In this document: piece after piece, positions 12,801 to 20,752 of the stretch | Position numbering within the stretch: the first letter of the stretch is position 1 | How the letters are laid out: every line of letters starts with the position of its first letter | Made by a program: the position numbers and the translations under genes | Source: Enchytraeus crypticus | Taxonomy: Eukaryota; Annelida; Clitellata; Enchytraeida; Enchytraeidae | Direction: 5' to 3' | NCBI GenBank assembly: GCA_905160935.1 | Contig: CAJHZI010000568.1 | Span: 454,501-518,500 of the forward strand | Length of the DNA: 64,000 bases | The notes under the pieces: generated by a model | What the model was told of the DNA's origin: nothing | Database searches by the model: none | Seen by the model: the letters and a program-made list of their open reading frames with translations, nothing else

Positions 12801-15800
12801 GTGCACTGCCTACTGGCAGGTACATGGTATATAACGCCTCCACTCTCATCTGTCTTCTGCTTTCCTCTTCATGTCCACATATGAGTGGGTCTTTAAATCA
12901 TCTAAAATGTCTAATATCGGCATGCCTCTGCCTCTATTTCCTTACATTCTGCTTTCTATGACCTCTTTTAGCAGACTTTCTCCAATTCGAATGTATCCTA
13001 CCCAACTCTTATTCCTATTTCTTAATGTATTTATCCTTATGACATTCCGTATACTGATTTAAGTTCTATGTTAGTACACAAGTGCATGTTAAACAACACA
13101 GCAGACTTACACTGTTGTTGAGCAGATCTATAAATAGATAGGGAACATAGAGACTCGTGGTTGGATCAAAAGTCCAGAACATCATGACACGGGTTCGATC
13201 CCCGTTCTCGCTCATTTTTACCAATCCAGTTTTACCTGAAGAAACAAAATCAAAACTAAATAATCACTGCAATACATAGAACAATGAATAAACATGATGG
13301 TATTTGGTTTTTGAGATAGTGTAAGTTTTTTGCAATTATGACCAGTTGCAAATAGGGCAACATATCATCAACTACATCAATGTTATACCGAGTCAACCAT
13401 TTTCTCCAGCTCTTCAAACGCCTTAAACTCCCAGCCGTGGAATCCCAGATAAACACTTCCTTGCACCAAAACATAGCACTAGGCTAAATAAACTAAATTA
13501 TTCTAGGCAAGAATCAAACAGAATAAAGAGAGCAAAATGTGAAATTGAAATAAATTAGTGCTCAGCAGTAGGCTTAAGCCAACAACTACTATTAATTAAT
13601 GAGCTGTCTCTGGACACTCTTACAACAGGGCAGACTAAAATCACGATTAAATCGGCAAATTAAAAAATTTCTTAAACTGTTCACGATTATAATATTATTA
13701 ACTAAAAGTTAAATTTTCATTAAGTATTCATATTTCAGTATAACGTTTACTACAAATAAAATAAGCATGTGAACAACCCAAACTCGCCTGTAAACGTGAC
13801 CCCTACTGTGTTGTTCAGAAAGACACTCCCATCTCTGTAGTCGAGGCCTCTCTCGAGTATCTTGCTGATCACCACAGCGTACAGATATGCCAGGTCGTAC
13901 GTGTACACCACTGAGTCTAAGTTGCTATTAAGAGGCTGCAAAAATGATTCAATATTTAGTTCTATATGACATACGCACATAATTACGACCAACATTTATT
14001 ATTAGTACACAGTAAAAAAGGGGTATCCTTAGTAAGAATTCGGTGAGAAATACAGGAAGAACAATAGGATAGAAAGTGAGAGAGAGAGAGGAAAAAGAGC
14101 GAGGCTATATTTTCACTTCTAGTTCAAAATTCAATTCTATTGCTTAAATACAAATTGCTTTGCATAGACTAAGTTTATAAATGTGTGTTGTGTGATATGT
14201 CGCATAAGCGAATAGCATGTACCTCTGCACCAGGTGGAAGCAGGGTGTCCCAGGGTGGCAGCTTGTTCCGTTTTCTTACCTGTTCCAGCGCTTCTGAGAC
14301 TGCCGTTGAGTTATACGTCACGCTGAACGTCGACTAATAGCAGTATATAACAAGATTATTCAAAAGAATTGACCGTTTACTGATTTAGACGTAAATGTCT
14401 GCATTTACTGGGTATATCTCTCTATGAAGTACTAGACATCAAACATCAATCTAAATCAATGAATCCCGTAGTGGACTAAACATCAAACATCAATCTAAAT
14501 CAATGAATCTCATAGTGGACTAAACATCAAGCATCAATCTAAATCAATGAATCTCATAATGGACTAAACATCAAGCATCAATCTAAATCAATGACTCTCA
14601 TAGTGGACTAAACATCAAGCATCAATCTAAATCAATGAATCTCATAATGGACTAAACATCAAACATCAATCTAAATCAATGAATCTCATAGTGGACTAAA
14701 CATCAAACATCAATCTAAATTAATGACCCTCATAGTGGACTAAGCATCAAACATCAATCTAAATCAATGAATCTCATAATGGACTAAACATCAAACATCA
14801 ATCTAAATCAATGAATCTCATAATGGACTAAACATCAATCATCAATCTAAATCAATGAATCTCGTAGTGGACTAAACATCAAACATCAATCTAAATCAAT
14901 GAATCTCGTAGTGGACTAAACATCAAACATCAATCTCAAATCAGCAAATCTAACCCAGCAAAAATATAACTGACCCAAGGCCGCTTTGTGCAATGAAAAC
15001 AGAAGAAATCTTTGCATTCAATACAAAAAATATTTGGTTTCTCATCTATCATTATGTACTCAAAGAAACTCAATCAGTATACCCTATTTATAACATCGAT
15101 CTGTCGTTGCAATTCACGACGGTATCGTGCACTAGATGCCACGAACCTGTTTCAGCGCTCTGAAGGCATAACTACGATAGGTTTTATTCTCTGAGGTCAG
15201 GTTGAGTCCCAGGAACGGATCAATAGCGGGACCGGGAAAGGACCGGATGAAAGCGTAGTCCCCGCTTACCATGTTCAAGTCCTGAGCCACGAACATAAAC
15301 TGAGCGAGAACCGCCATCGACGAGTGGCAAATCACAACGACTGTTACATAACAGTGTCAATGATTAACCAGTCACAACGACTGTTACATTTAAATATTAA
15401 TAATTGATCAATTAAAATGATTGCTGCATTAAAGTATCAATGATTAACTAATCACAACGACTGCAGCAATAAAGTATCAACGATTGACCAATCACAACAA
15501 CTTTAACATGTTAGTACCAATGCCTGACCAATTACAACAACTGTAGCAATAAAGTATCGATTTATCAATGATAAACAACTGTTACAGATAAAAATTATTG
15601 TCCCAATGCAGCAAGAGTAGGATAAAAATCAGAATGGCAGTTACAATAAACTAAGTAACTAGTCACGTGAATGGTTACAATACAGCAATAAAATACAATT
15701 ACAAATTACAATATAGCAAGCAAATGCAACGACTTTTCCTGATATTGCTAGACGAGTGACAAATGACAGCACGAGTTGCATTTCTGCACCACACATTGAC

Positions 15801-18022
15801 CAATCACAGTAACTGTTTCAAAACTGCCTCGCAACTTATAAGCAATCGATCTGAAAACTTGCTGTTAAACTTAGCTATAACCTAGCCTTGGTTTATAGAT
15901 CGATATTTGACATAACATGTTGAACTTCTTGCCAACAAGCCACTAGCTCAAGGCTGACAAATTGAATTTTCTCATAGTGATCATTTTTGAATAGAGATTG
16001 ATCAACTCATGAGGTGCAAAGAGCTAATATTTACGCATCTATTTCAATGTTAAATAGATCACATTACTTCTTCCACGTTGCTTGATTAAATTGGCATAGT
16101 TGACAAGATCCTCCCGCCTTGGAGTGGTTGACATGTCCACGTTCTCTCCCCCTGTCACTCCTTCAGCGGTCAGCCTGTCCTTCATCAGTTTCTGACTGTC
16201 CACGCACACGGAAAAGGCTGTTTCTGACAGAAATACGGCTCTCTTCCACGAAAAATATCTGAATATCGCCGCCATACCCTGGGCGTGGTTTATTAGACTA
16301 CCCATGATGCGAACTGTTGAACGAAAGTGGGATTTGTTGTTGACTGCTCCGTCGGGGCAGATGATCGGGAGAAAGGGTGTGTTGTAGTAGGATGTGATAC
16401 TTGCTCCAGGCAGGCAAGCTGTGAGAAACACAATTGTAACCTATTATGGAACGAGAGACAGATACCCGCATTTACTAACTTTTCTTTGATCAGTTGATAA
16501 TTTACGCCTCTGTTATAGGTTAAACTATTGTTCAAAATTTTTGGCATTCACTAAAAATGTTGCGTGGTTATTAACTATAAGGTCAACCGCCAAAATTATG
16601 TCGGTCAGCCAATCACAGCGCTGTCCTTTAGGCTGATCGATTAATCAGCTTACTTCATAAACAAACATAATATTATTTCTTAGTAATATTATTTCTTAAT
16701 CAGTGATGTAATTTATCAACTGTCTAAACGCCCAAAAAATAGACACGCAGAGCTATGCATTACTTTACACATCGATTCAAGCTTGCAGAATATCAAATTG
16801 TGACTAATCAGTAGTTTACGCAACTGTTGACGTTTAAACCCTTGATTATATCACTAGTAACTACGGCCATAAAATAAAGAGAAAATACTTAACTAACTGA
16901 AAATAAGTTAATTAACAAGTTAGATAACGAGTGAATAAATCGTGCTTACTCGTTCAATCTCATTCAAACAGGTTGAGCGTGAGCACTTGTAAAGTAATAG
17001 AATTGTCCTTACAGCGATTGAGTGAATTAATTATTGTGAATAGGAGCCAATAAGTAACCGCACACAGACTAATTTAACTCTTAAATATGACTTCTTGTAC
17101 TTGGAGCCTACAATAATAAAATATTGGGTTCTTACACTAGAGCCAGAACTGACTTACTGACTGACTGAATGATTGCTTGCTTGATGGATTTGATTGATTG
17201 ATTGATTGATTGACTGACAAATTGAACGGTGCTTCCTCTAATGATTTAACATTTTTTAATCGTCCATAATTTGTTAACTTTAGATTCGCCTGTTTATGAC
17301 AAGAACTTTAAATTAGATTGAGCGATAGACTCCAGGTAAAGCGCTACTAACAGTCAGCACAGGGAAGACCAAATACAGCTTCAGCATGATCCTTTGTTAA
17401 AGCATCAAGAGCTGGGTCGGTTGTATAGAGTGACCCGCACAGAGCAACCCGTGAACTATAGCTATCAGTCAATCAATCAATCAAGCTAATAAATAAATAT
17501 ATATGAGTCAATAAATCAATAAAAACTCGACTAATAAATAAACAGAAAAGTTAGTTAATTACTAAGCCTTCTTACTAAGTCTGCTTCTTATGATGAATTG
17601 ATTAATCAATTAATTAATTAATCAAATAGTCAATTAATCAATTAGGCAATTTATCTACCAATTAGTGAATCTATCATTCAACCAAATGCTGGCTTCGTAA
17701 AGATGAATAAAGTAAAACAAAAGAAGACAAGACTGCAAGAATTGACAAACAGACTCATCAATCAAAGAGTCAATACATCGACAGATCAATATAAACACTG
17801 AGCTTACTAGCAATCTATGTTGAGGAAGGCAACGGGAAACAACCTCAGAAGCCTCACTTTTCCCCAGCTATATTCTACATGAGGTATGGTTATAGGCTTA
17901 TGGCATAGCCTTTGTGAGGAAATTAACTTGCTGATCTAAGGAGTGCTCTTATGGAGAGAGAAAGCAGACTCTGAGTATGAATATGTACCTTGAACCAGCT
18001 ACTTGACTGTGCACTGAAGAGA

Positions 18023-18056
<34 letters not shown>

Positions 18057-18781
18057 CTATCAACCAATCAAGCTATGGCTCTCTAGTATGGTATAAGCCA
18101 CACTGAATAGCAAGCAAATAATTTTTATCAATCAGTCAGCTAAATCAAATATTTCCTCTACGAACTGGATGTAGTAGTACAAAAAGCGCCCGGAGTTGCT
18201 TCTTATGATTTATTTATTTATTTCAGTAATACACGAACGAGATCGAATTATATCACGTTAGTAAGATCTTGTAATACACATTATTTAAATGACCTACTAA
18301 TCCTTAATCACTCGATTGCGCCAAGAAAACCCATCCAATTCGCTAAACTCTTCTCTGAACAATTTGTTCACAAAACTTTATACAAACTCTAAACTTTTTT
18401 AAAACTGTATATCGTATACTTTTGTCAGGAGTAAAGCGGTCTACCGTTGAGTATCCTTGAGGTCTTGACTAGCATCTTTTTCAGATATACAAACATTAAT
18501 CCTAATTTATCTAGACGAGACTAGTTAAAAATCGGTGATATAGATTGGGTAAATGAATATACTGTAAATATTAGTATTAGACCATTTAGCTTGGCGCATG
18601 AAGACATTAACTACCTGATATTAAGCCCAATGTGATGCCCATCTCTCTGGGCCTGTTCTATGCCCAAACTCACCGCTCCGTGGTTGTAGTCGTTACTGAT
18701 ATAACTGATTCTAATATCACTGCACGTTGTTCTCAAGGTAATGTGCATTAGTAGTAGAACTATGAGAGATTTACTCAACAT
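1960..18781 (-). CDS. Receptor-type guanylate cyclase (natriuretic-peptide-receptor family), 18 coding exons, C-terminus not in window
   Basis: Membrane receptor that makes cGMP from GTP when ligand binds outside the cell. Exons run 18615-18781, 17361-17455, 16068-16418, 15147-15340, 14223-14333, 13788-13935, 13111-13235, 11876-11987, 11261-11339, 9117-9222, 7290-7472, 6843-6947, 6089-6160, 5418-5775, 4494-4683, 4044-4184, 2518-2710 and 1960-2233. Phases agree at every junction (3004 nt). Order of domains: signal peptide (about 1-20), ANF-receptor ectodomain (21-435), one membrane helix (about 437-458), kinase homology domain (about 480-795) with HGDLSS and WTAPELL, coiled coil (about 803-846), cyclase domain (from 850). 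Catalytic [33 protein letters not shown] and NVASRMES are intact, so it should be an active guanylate, not adenylate, cyclase. The kinase-like domain lacks the usual HRD and DFG motifs, as in this family. The last roughly 40 residues are missing. Ligand unknown. Confidence 0.93.
2518..2710 (-). CDS. Receptor guanylate cyclase, coding exon 17 (catalytic domain)
   Basis: It holds [20 protein letters not shown] (metal-binding Asp) and the [10 protein letters not shown] helix, ending DVYK. The start is set by phase at gtattag|ATTCGTC, giving LPPFVAEELK. A longer open frame upstream would be out of phase. Confidence 0.93.
2995..3660 (-). mobile_element. LINE 3' fragment (family D) with reverse-transcriptase C-terminal relic
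   Basis: On the minus strand around 3545-3600 it reads [20 protein letters not shown], the thumb-like segment downstream of the polymerase domain of non-LTR elements, then frameshifts. Its 3' end, near 2995-3050, is the hairpin tail with CCTGCCAATAG and a (GA)n run, as in copies at 12735-13060, 35925-36058 and 48825-48900. It sits in the intron between cyclase exons 16 and 17. Confidence 0.7.
3831..4003 (-). repeat. Four dispersed copies of the exon 16 splice-donor junction
   Basis: The sense sequence AGAATGCTACCTCC, which is the end of exon 16, recurs near 3988-4003, 3949-3966, 3894-3912 and 3831-3849. Some copies keep a donor (GTATGT or GTACGT) and others have lost it. The spacing is about 40-62 bp. 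The farthest copy still matches the exon over about 19 nt. Confidence 0.8.
4044..4184 (-). CDS. Receptor guanylate cyclase, coding exon 16 (dimerisation coiled coil)
   Basis: [20 protein letters not shown] followed by [16 protein letters not shown] is the signalling-helix coiled coil leading into the cyclase domain. The donor CTACCTCC|GTATGT and its preceding exon bases are repeated four more times downstream in the intron (3831-4003). Confidence 0.95.
4494..4683 (-). CDS. Receptor guanylate cyclase, coding exon 15 (end of kinase homology domain)
   Basis: It encodes the last helices: [20 protein letters not shown] is the conserved C-W-x-E-x-P-x-x-R-P motif (Cys replaced by Ser). Phase 1 start, phase 2 end at GGAAG|GTGGTT. 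Confidence 0.93.
5181..5288. repeat. (TA)n microsatellite
   Basis: Alternating TA with short ATGTATG interruptions, in the intron after cyclase exon 14 on the sense strand. Confidence 0.95.
5418..5775 (-). CDS. Receptor guanylate cyclase, coding exon 14 (kinase homology domain core)
   Basis: It starts [18 protein letters not shown]. The pseudokinase catalytic loop is HGDLSS instead of HRDLKxxN, followed by LKIS in place of [12 protein letters not shown] and [13 protein letters not shown] follow. An acidic insertion (about [13 protein letters not shown]) lengthens the segment before the APE motif. Confidence 0.95.
6089..6160 (-). CDS. Receptor guanylate cyclase, coding exon 13 (kinase homology domain)
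   Basis: A 24-codon exon, [20 protein letters not shown], equal to the L-D-W-x-F-x-x-S-L motif. Acceptor tttacag|ACAATA, donor ATCAAT|GTAAGT. Confidence 0.92.
6497..6770. repeat. Interrupted (TA)n microsatellite block
   Basis: Four runs of TA separated by short unique pieces, within the intron between cyclase exons 12 and 13. Confidence 0.95.
6843..6947 (-). CDS. Receptor guanylate cyclase, coding exon 12 (kinase homology domain)
   Basis: 35 codons: [20 protein letters not shown] then [12 protein letters not shown], the H-x-N and 'C.RGsLxD' motifs of the family. It is followed on the 3' side by a long (TA)n tract (6490-6770) within the next intron. Confidence 0.92.
7290..7472 (-). CDS. Receptor guanylate cyclase, coding exon 11 (start of kinase homology domain)
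   Basis: 61 codons, phase 0. It contains the degenerate glycine loop region ([17 protein letters not shown]) and the strand that normally holds the ATP-binding lysine. Acceptor tatgcag|TTGCTG, donor ATTAGA|GTTTGT. Confidence 0.9.
8143..8520 (+). mobile_element. SINE-like repeat, family C, near full length
   Basis: It opens at 'cccgtgttgtgctcgggtgtgg', holds 'ggaaggcaacgggaaaccac' and ends with the hairpin CCTGCCACTTGGCAGTG before 'cactgaagatata'. Copies are at 33590-33960 (full), 17820-18060 and 27720-27935 (partial), and decayed at 30068-30300 and 10560-10690. The tail is shared with LINE family D. Confidence 0.75.
8850..8950. repeat. (CT)n microsatellite
   Basis: A CT run with few interruptions, followed by 'cttagtgtatagtttattggcatg', which resembles the LINE D tail on the opposite strand. 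Confidence 0.9.
9117..9222 (-). CDS. Receptor guanylate cyclase, coding exon 10 (juxtamembrane)
   Basis: It encodes [20 protein letters not shown], the juxtamembrane W-K-I motif that precedes the kinase homology domain in receptor cyclases. Acceptor tattag|GAGCAG, donor GTTATG|GTTGTA. Confidence 0.88.
9650..9722 (+). mobile_element. Short dispersed repeat, family F
   Basis: It shares 'ggtagcttgaatgtgtc' and 'cttctgaactttaatgttaaac' with the clearer copies at 56920-57000 and 57400-57510. The TTAAAC ending is like the tail of SINE families A and G. Confidence 0.55.
9840..9969. repeat. (TA)n microsatellite
   Basis: TA tract interrupted by CATGTA; the truncated palindromic element at 9970 is inserted at its right end. 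Confidence 0.95.
9970..10490. mobile_element. Truncated copy of the palindromic TA-flanked element
   Basis: It begins CACTGTGTTTTTTATAACTG after TA and follows the left arm of the element at 301-1125 through 'ggacaaagttattgaact'. It then turns back into the other arm ('ttcaataactttgtccat') and stops. It lies in the intron between cyclase exons 9 and 10. Confidence 0.7.
10560..10690 (+). mobile_element. 3' fragment of SINE family C with (GA)n tail
   Basis: 'gaaagcagactttgagtatg' and 'acctgccacttgac' match the 3' end of the copy at 8143-8520. The fragment ends in a long (GA)n tract. Confidence 0.6.
10829..11041. repeat. (TA)n microsatellite block
   Basis: Over 200 bp of TA with a few substitutions, about 220 bp from cyclase exon 9 on its downstream (sense) side. 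Confidence 0.95.
11261..11339 (-). CDS. Receptor guanylate cyclase, coding exon 9 (transmembrane helix)
   Basis: It encodes one hydrophobic helix, [20 protein letters not shown], then the basic stop-transfer side. The acceptor gattgcag|GCAGCG follows ATTGATTGATTG directly. Donor ATCAG|GTGATA, phase 2. Confidence 0.9.
11876..11987 (-). CDS. Receptor guanylate cyclase, coding exon 8 (membrane-proximal ectodomain)
   Basis: It carries [15 protein letters not shown], the conserved membrane-proximal PPDTPVCGF motif of natriuretic-peptide-type receptors. Acceptor catcag|AATGTG, donor AATG|GTACTC. Confidence 0.92.
12128..12172. repeat. (TA)n microsatellite
   Basis: Pure TA run between cyclase exon 8 and the LINE fragment at 12190. 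Confidence 0.95.
12190..12675 (-). pseudogene. LINE reverse-transcriptase C-terminal fragment
   Basis: A 161-codon open frame with [33 protein letters not shown] and [15 protein letters not shown], then [10 protein letters not shown]. This is the typical tail of an L1/RTE-like pol protein (Y-G-x-E-x-W, ML-RWxxGxTR-x-D, RLRWFGH, RGRP). The polymerase core is absent, so it is a 5'-truncated copy. It lies inside a cyclase intron on the sense strand. Related 3' pieces lie near 40120-40200 and 42005-42130. Confidence 0.8.
12730..13060 (-). mobile_element. LINE family D 3' fragment with (GA)n tail
   Basis: Beside a 69-bp (CT)n run lies 'cttagtgcactgcctactggcag', the reverse complement of the LINE D end. 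Further in, the minus strand is the same tail coding region as at 35925-36058 (sense 'acccactcatatgtgga'). Confidence 0.7.
13111..13235 (-). CDS. Receptor guanylate cyclase, coding exon 7 (ectodomain)
   Basis: It encodes [20 protein letters not shown] followed by [11 protein letters not shown]. This is the Ld.nGDR...y.l.d block that follows DYRDG in the family. Acceptor cttcag|GTAAAA, donor AACAGT|GTAAGT. Confidence 0.88.
13788..13935 (-). CDS. Receptor guanylate cyclase, coding exon 6 (ectodomain), GC donor
   Basis: It encodes [20 protein letters not shown] and [13 protein letters not shown], matching the helix preceding the DYRDG turn in ANF receptors. To keep frame with exon 7 the intron must begin with GC: ACAG|GCGAGT. 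A GT lies 4 nt further on but gives the wrong phase and a stop codon. Confidence 0.85.
14223..14333 (-). CDS. Receptor guanylate cyclase, coding exon 5 (ectodomain)
   Basis: A 37-codon, phase 0 exon between ctattag|TCGACG and GCAGAG|GTACAT. It encodes [18 protein letters not shown] and [16 protein letters not shown], similar to the charged linker strand of insect-type receptor cyclases. Placement relies on exact phase fit with exons 4 and 6. Confidence 0.8.
14425..14945 (-). repeat. 44-bp tandem repeat, about 12 copies
   Basis: The unit on the plus strand reads ctaaacatcaaacatcaatc then taaatcaatgaatctcatag and tgga, spaced exactly 44 bp. Read in the sense of the cyclase gene each unit ends TTGATGTTTGATGTTTAG, resembling a branch site plus acceptor. 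It lies upstream of exon 5. Confidence 0.92.
15147..15340 (-). CDS. Receptor guanylate cyclase, coding exon 4 (ectodomain)
   Basis: It encodes [14 protein letters not shown] (the usual strand after 'GRVIVIC' in this family) to [11 protein letters not shown]. Acceptor gtaacag|TCGTTGTG, donor CAG|GTTCGT. The acceptor region is copied several times upstream in the intron (plus-strand 15341-15570). Confidence 0.9.
15341..15570 (-). repeat. Degenerate tandem copies of the exon 4 splice acceptor
   Basis: In gene sense, CAG|TCGTTGTGA-type junctions occur at about 15367-15382 (GTAACAG|TCGTTGTGACT), 15453-15468 (GCTGCAG|TCGTTGTGATT) and 15530-15545 (GCTACAG|TTGTTGTAATT), ahead of the true GTAACAG|TCGTTGTGATT. 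Each unit also carries CATTGATAC. A decayed piece at 15750-15810 resembles the first exon bases as well. Confidence 0.75.
16068..16418 (-). CDS. Receptor guanylate cyclase, coding exon 3 (ectodomain)
   Basis: It continues the periplasmic-binding-protein-like ectodomain: [15 protein letters not shown] at the start, then [15 protein letters not shown] and the end of the lobe at LIKQRGR. Acceptor tctcacag|CTTGCC, donor AGAA|GTAATG, phase 1 to phase 1. Confidence 0.9.
17155..17222. repeat. TTGA/CTGA tetranucleotide repeat
   Basis: Plus strand 'gactgactgactgaatgatt' then TTGA repeats. In the cyclase gene's sense this reads TCAA, so it is the one array that does not follow the sense-TTGA rule and is not next to an acceptor. 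Confidence 0.85.
17361..17455 (-). CDS. Receptor guanylate cyclase, coding exon 2
   Basis: A 95-nt exon that was not obvious from open frames. It was found because the phases of its neighbours demand one nucleotide plus whole codons plus one nucleotide. It encodes the stretch ending AVFGLPS, which joins exon 3 to give GLPSCLPGAS, the GPxC motif of ANF-receptor domains. Acceptor ctatag|TTCA lies behind TTGA repeats; donor is the weak CCCT|GTGCTG. Confidence 0.8.
17456..17487 (-). promoter_or_regulatory. TTGA repeat directly upstream of cyclase exon 2 acceptor
   Basis: In gene sense: GCTTGATTGATTGATTGACT, GATAGC, then tatag and the exon. The TTGAT/TTGAC units fit a YTRAY branch site. Confidence 0.6.
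17820..18060 (+). mobile_element. SINE family C, 3' half, with (GA)n tail
   Basis: It runs from 'ggaaggcaacgggaaacaac' to 'ctacttgactgtgcactgaa' and then GAGA repeats. It lacks the 5' block seen at 8143 and 33590. Confidence 0.7.
18615..18781 (-). CDS. Receptor guanylate cyclase, coding exon 1 (signal peptide and start of ectodomain)
   Basis: I chose the ATG at 18781 because it opens a typical signal peptide ([16 protein letters not shown], then a likely cut near TTCS). An in-frame ATG at 18817 would add 12 residues. The mature part starts [16 protein letters not shown], as in ANF-receptor domains. It ends in phase 2 at ATCAG|GTAGTT. Confidence 0.85.
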
Positions 18782-19089
18782 TGTTGATGAATTGAAGAAT
18801 AGTATGACTTCAATCATATCCTACTTTATGTCTACATAATTATATCAACTTCGATATTCGTCAGCACTTGTCGGGAAGAATAATAACAGAACATCATAAA
18901 CATAAAAAGTAGGACAAAAAATTAAACCACCACCAAAAAGTAAACACGCATTACAGTGAATAATCAACTATGTTGACATCTTTCATTTATCTATCTATAA
19001 TTTTAATTATATTAATTATAGTCGTAATAATAATTATAGGCGTAATAATAATTATATAGTAATAATAATTATATAGTAATAATTATTAT

Positions 19090-19177
19090 AGTAGTCACTG
19101 ATATAACTGACTCTAATGTCACTCCACGTTGCTCTCCGTGTTGTGTTCTGGAGCCACAGCAATATGAAGAGTTTCAT
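19090..19177 (-). pseudogene. Decayed duplicate of cyclase coding exon 1
   Basis: The minus strand from the ATG at 19177 reads MKLFILLWLQNTTRRATWSD, then IRVSYISDYYN, against exon 1's [16 protein letters not shown]. The plus-strand nucleotides 'ctgatataactg' and 'ctctaatgtcact' match exon 1 with few changes. Beyond YYN it dissolves into ATAATTATT repeats and no donor is seen. It lies about 310 bp upstream of exon 1 of the same gene. It may be a dead copy or an alternative first exon. Confidence 0.65.
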
Positions 19178-19835
19178 TATGGAAAAAGTGTTGAACGTTG
19201 TTATTTTAAGCATATTGAAATTTGCTTTTTAGAACCAGTTTTAATAAAATAAATGTATAAATCGCCGCTACGAAAAATCCAACTAAAATGAAAATGTTCA
19301 TAAAATCTTTGGCTAATTTGAGCAGAAATTATGAAAAATAATAAAGTAAGTTAAATAATTCAATTGTTCAAATAATCTGAAAGTTTATCTTTAATACAAC
19401 TGCCTTGTTTGGCAATGATTTTGCGGCTAAAATACTCAACACAGACTCTGTAGTCTGTAAATTTGAAACTTTAATGAAATGTCTTCCGCTCTAATGTAAC
19501 TTTTATCTTCTTGAATATCATATACATGTGCATGTATAATTGACAGTACTGCTTAGAGCGCATGGCAGCTAGCGGCCTCCGTCACAATGAAATGTCTTCA
19601 TTGGCTTAATCGTTACTTGTTCTTACATTCTTGAATAATCATATGTATGTATATATCAATCAATTGGAGAAATCATCTAGTCAGTGATAGATACATGTAT
19701 GGTGAAGGTTTTGCGTCCGTTTCGGTATTACGGAAATGCAGTGAGAAAGTCATAACAAATTCTACTGAGAATCGAACCCAAGGACTTCCGTTTAACGAGC
19801 AAGTTTCCAATCGACTTGTACGACAAGAAAGCTAA

Positions 19836-19960
19836 AGTTAATGTTAACGTCAGTTTTCTCACTAGAAAGCGATATCAGTGACTGGAGAGCCCATTTGTAC
19901 CCCGCACATACTGATCATTAGGTCGAGTAACTTTCCGACATCGCCACTGGCTTCAGCCAA
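19836..19960 (-). mobile_element. SINE family A copy
   Basis: Reverse-complement match: 'taacgtcagttttctcact', 'agaaagcgatatcagtgac', then 'gccactggcttcagcc' at the head end. Confidence 0.75.
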
Positions 19961-20644
19961 GAGGAAAATAAGTTGATATCAAAGCATTGTATTTTACTAA
20001 TAGATGTAGGCATATATATATGCCTACATGTATTAGTAAGTATGTATAAGTAATATATTATACTACTTATCCATAAATGTAGGCCTGCATTTGAAAATTG
20101 CTTTTGATAACTTTTAATATTTTAATAATAAAATTTAAATCTAAATCAAAGATGCAATCAAATTAAAACAGTGCGTCAAACAAGTAGTCACATATATCCG
20201 CACTTCATTCTAGTTGACGTCCTTAAATGAGGAAAAGGCGTCGACGAACGCCATAGTTTGATTTTAAAGTCATTATCGAATCTCAGTGACACTGATATTT
20301 CGTGACTTTATGTTTGCACGTATCTCATTTAATGGGTTTAAAACCAAACCTAAATATCTTTAACCAAAACAAAAACATAACCATAACCACAACACTGATC
20401 ATAAGGTAGTCCTAATACGATTTTGTTAATTTACATTATTACAATATTAGATCATTGGTGCCAAACACCAAAGTGTTTCGTGTTTTATAAAGGGTTTCTT
20501 GTTTTATGAATTAAAGAGATAGGTGATAGTTGTATTGCTATAACCATATTTTCATGTATGTTTTGTGATTATGGTCGCATGTTACATTTCGCATGCGCGT
20601 GTGTTATCTATCTGCGGTTGTCAATTTTTTTTAAATAAAAGAAG

Positions 20645-20647
<3 letters not shown>

Positions 20648-20688
<41 letters not shown>

Positions 20689-20695
20689 CTTCGTT

Positions 20696-20752
<57 letters not shown>
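20648..20752. repeat. (TA)n microsatellite
   Basis: Two TA tracts separated by 'gcttcgttta'. Confidence 0.95.

Noticed and set aside
13256..13474. Minus-strand frame with [14 protein letters not shown] as an alternative cyclase exon 7
   Set aside because: It vaguely resembles the W-D...G block, but no acceptor/donor pair gives phases that fit exons 6 and 8, and the true exon 7 at 13111-13235 fits perfectly.
14425..14945. CRISPR-like or spaced repeat array
   Set aside because: Units are contiguous 44-bp tandem repeats without unique spacers, in an animal genome.
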